From assembly GCF_025499605.1 (NCBI RefSeq), contig NZ_JAFMVC010000003.1, forward strand, positions 1 to 64,000: 64,000 nt of DNA. The letters are read 5' to 3'. The notes beneath the pieces were generated by a model. The model saw only the letters and a program-made list of their open reading frames with translations, made no database searches and was not told the origin of the DNA. This document shows positions 63,924 through 64,000 of this stretch, piece by piece (within the stretch, counting starts at the first letter, position 1; every line of letters starts with the position of its first letter). This stretch comes from Carboxylicivirga litoralis (lineage in GTDB: Bacteria; Bacteroidota; Bacteroidia; Bacteroidales; Marinilabiliaceae). The position numbers were made by a program, and so were the translations under genes.

Positions 63924-64000
63924 AGTTTCGAATGCTCATGGTGAACAACAAAAATACCCAATGTCAATAGGAGACTGTTAAAGTGTGAATGAAGGATTTG

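Overview
The window reads as chromosomal DNA of a Bacteroidota bacterium, most likely from the Bacteroidia and perhaps a marine Marinilabiliales relative. The evidence is promoters with the TAnnTTTG -7 box, FecI/FecR/STN-TonB receptor signalling, CarboxypepD-regulatory TonB receptors, a GH92 mannosidase, many SPII lipoproteins, and a corrinoid/haem-type uptake locus resembling iht of Porphyromonas. The genus call is inference from gene content; there is no rRNA in the window.

Layout. 0-2.3 kb is accessory DNA: an AT-rich orphan gene bracketed by inverted repeats, then an eight-unit array with an exact 21-bp period (core CCCGTCG, variable spacer), next to a conserved 245-aa protein of unknown function. 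2.7-5.6 kb holds homoserine dehydrogenase and O-acetylhomoserine sulfhydrylase (metY). metY is preceded by a 9-codon leader reading MMMCMMMTR, a candidate Met/Cys-sensing attenuator. 5.9-14.3 kb holds a 39-aa membrane microprotein, a GH92 alpha-mannosidase and a phosphate-acquisition pair: a Na/Pi cotransporter with a possible Pho box, convergent with a TonB receptor-phytase operon. 15-22.7 kb is housekeeping (recJ, lipA-lipB, M3 oligopeptidase, AI-2E-type permease). 23-28.1 kb is a lipoprotein followed by a sigma/anti-sigma/TonB receptor cell-surface signalling set. 28.3-31.6 kb holds a Cys-rich lipoprotein, a SIMPL protein, lgt and an RNA/DNA methylase.

31.8-47.7 kb is a corrinoid-responsive island on the minus strand. 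One cobalamin riboswitch precedes nrdD-nrdG (anaerobic class III RNR). A second precedes a nine-gene operon: TonB receptor, two CbiK/IhtB-like lipoproteins, a second TonB receptor, a PepSY membrane protein, substrate-binding lipoprotein, permease, ATPase and a nitrilase-family enzyme. The logic is corrinoid capture and import, plus a B12-independent ribonucleotide reductase that would be switched on when B12 is scarce.

47.8-64 kb holds a chemoreceptor, a very large conserved protein with a P-loop-like motif, recQ, tatC-lptB, a tRNA-Leu(UAG), the tig-clpP-clpX set, and a PAS histidine kinase whose sensor region resembles that of the chemoreceptor.

The least explained signals are the 21-bp periodic array with its neighbouring protein, the Met/Cys leader of metY, the tandem CbiK lipoproteins under B12 control, and the 1158-aa protein.
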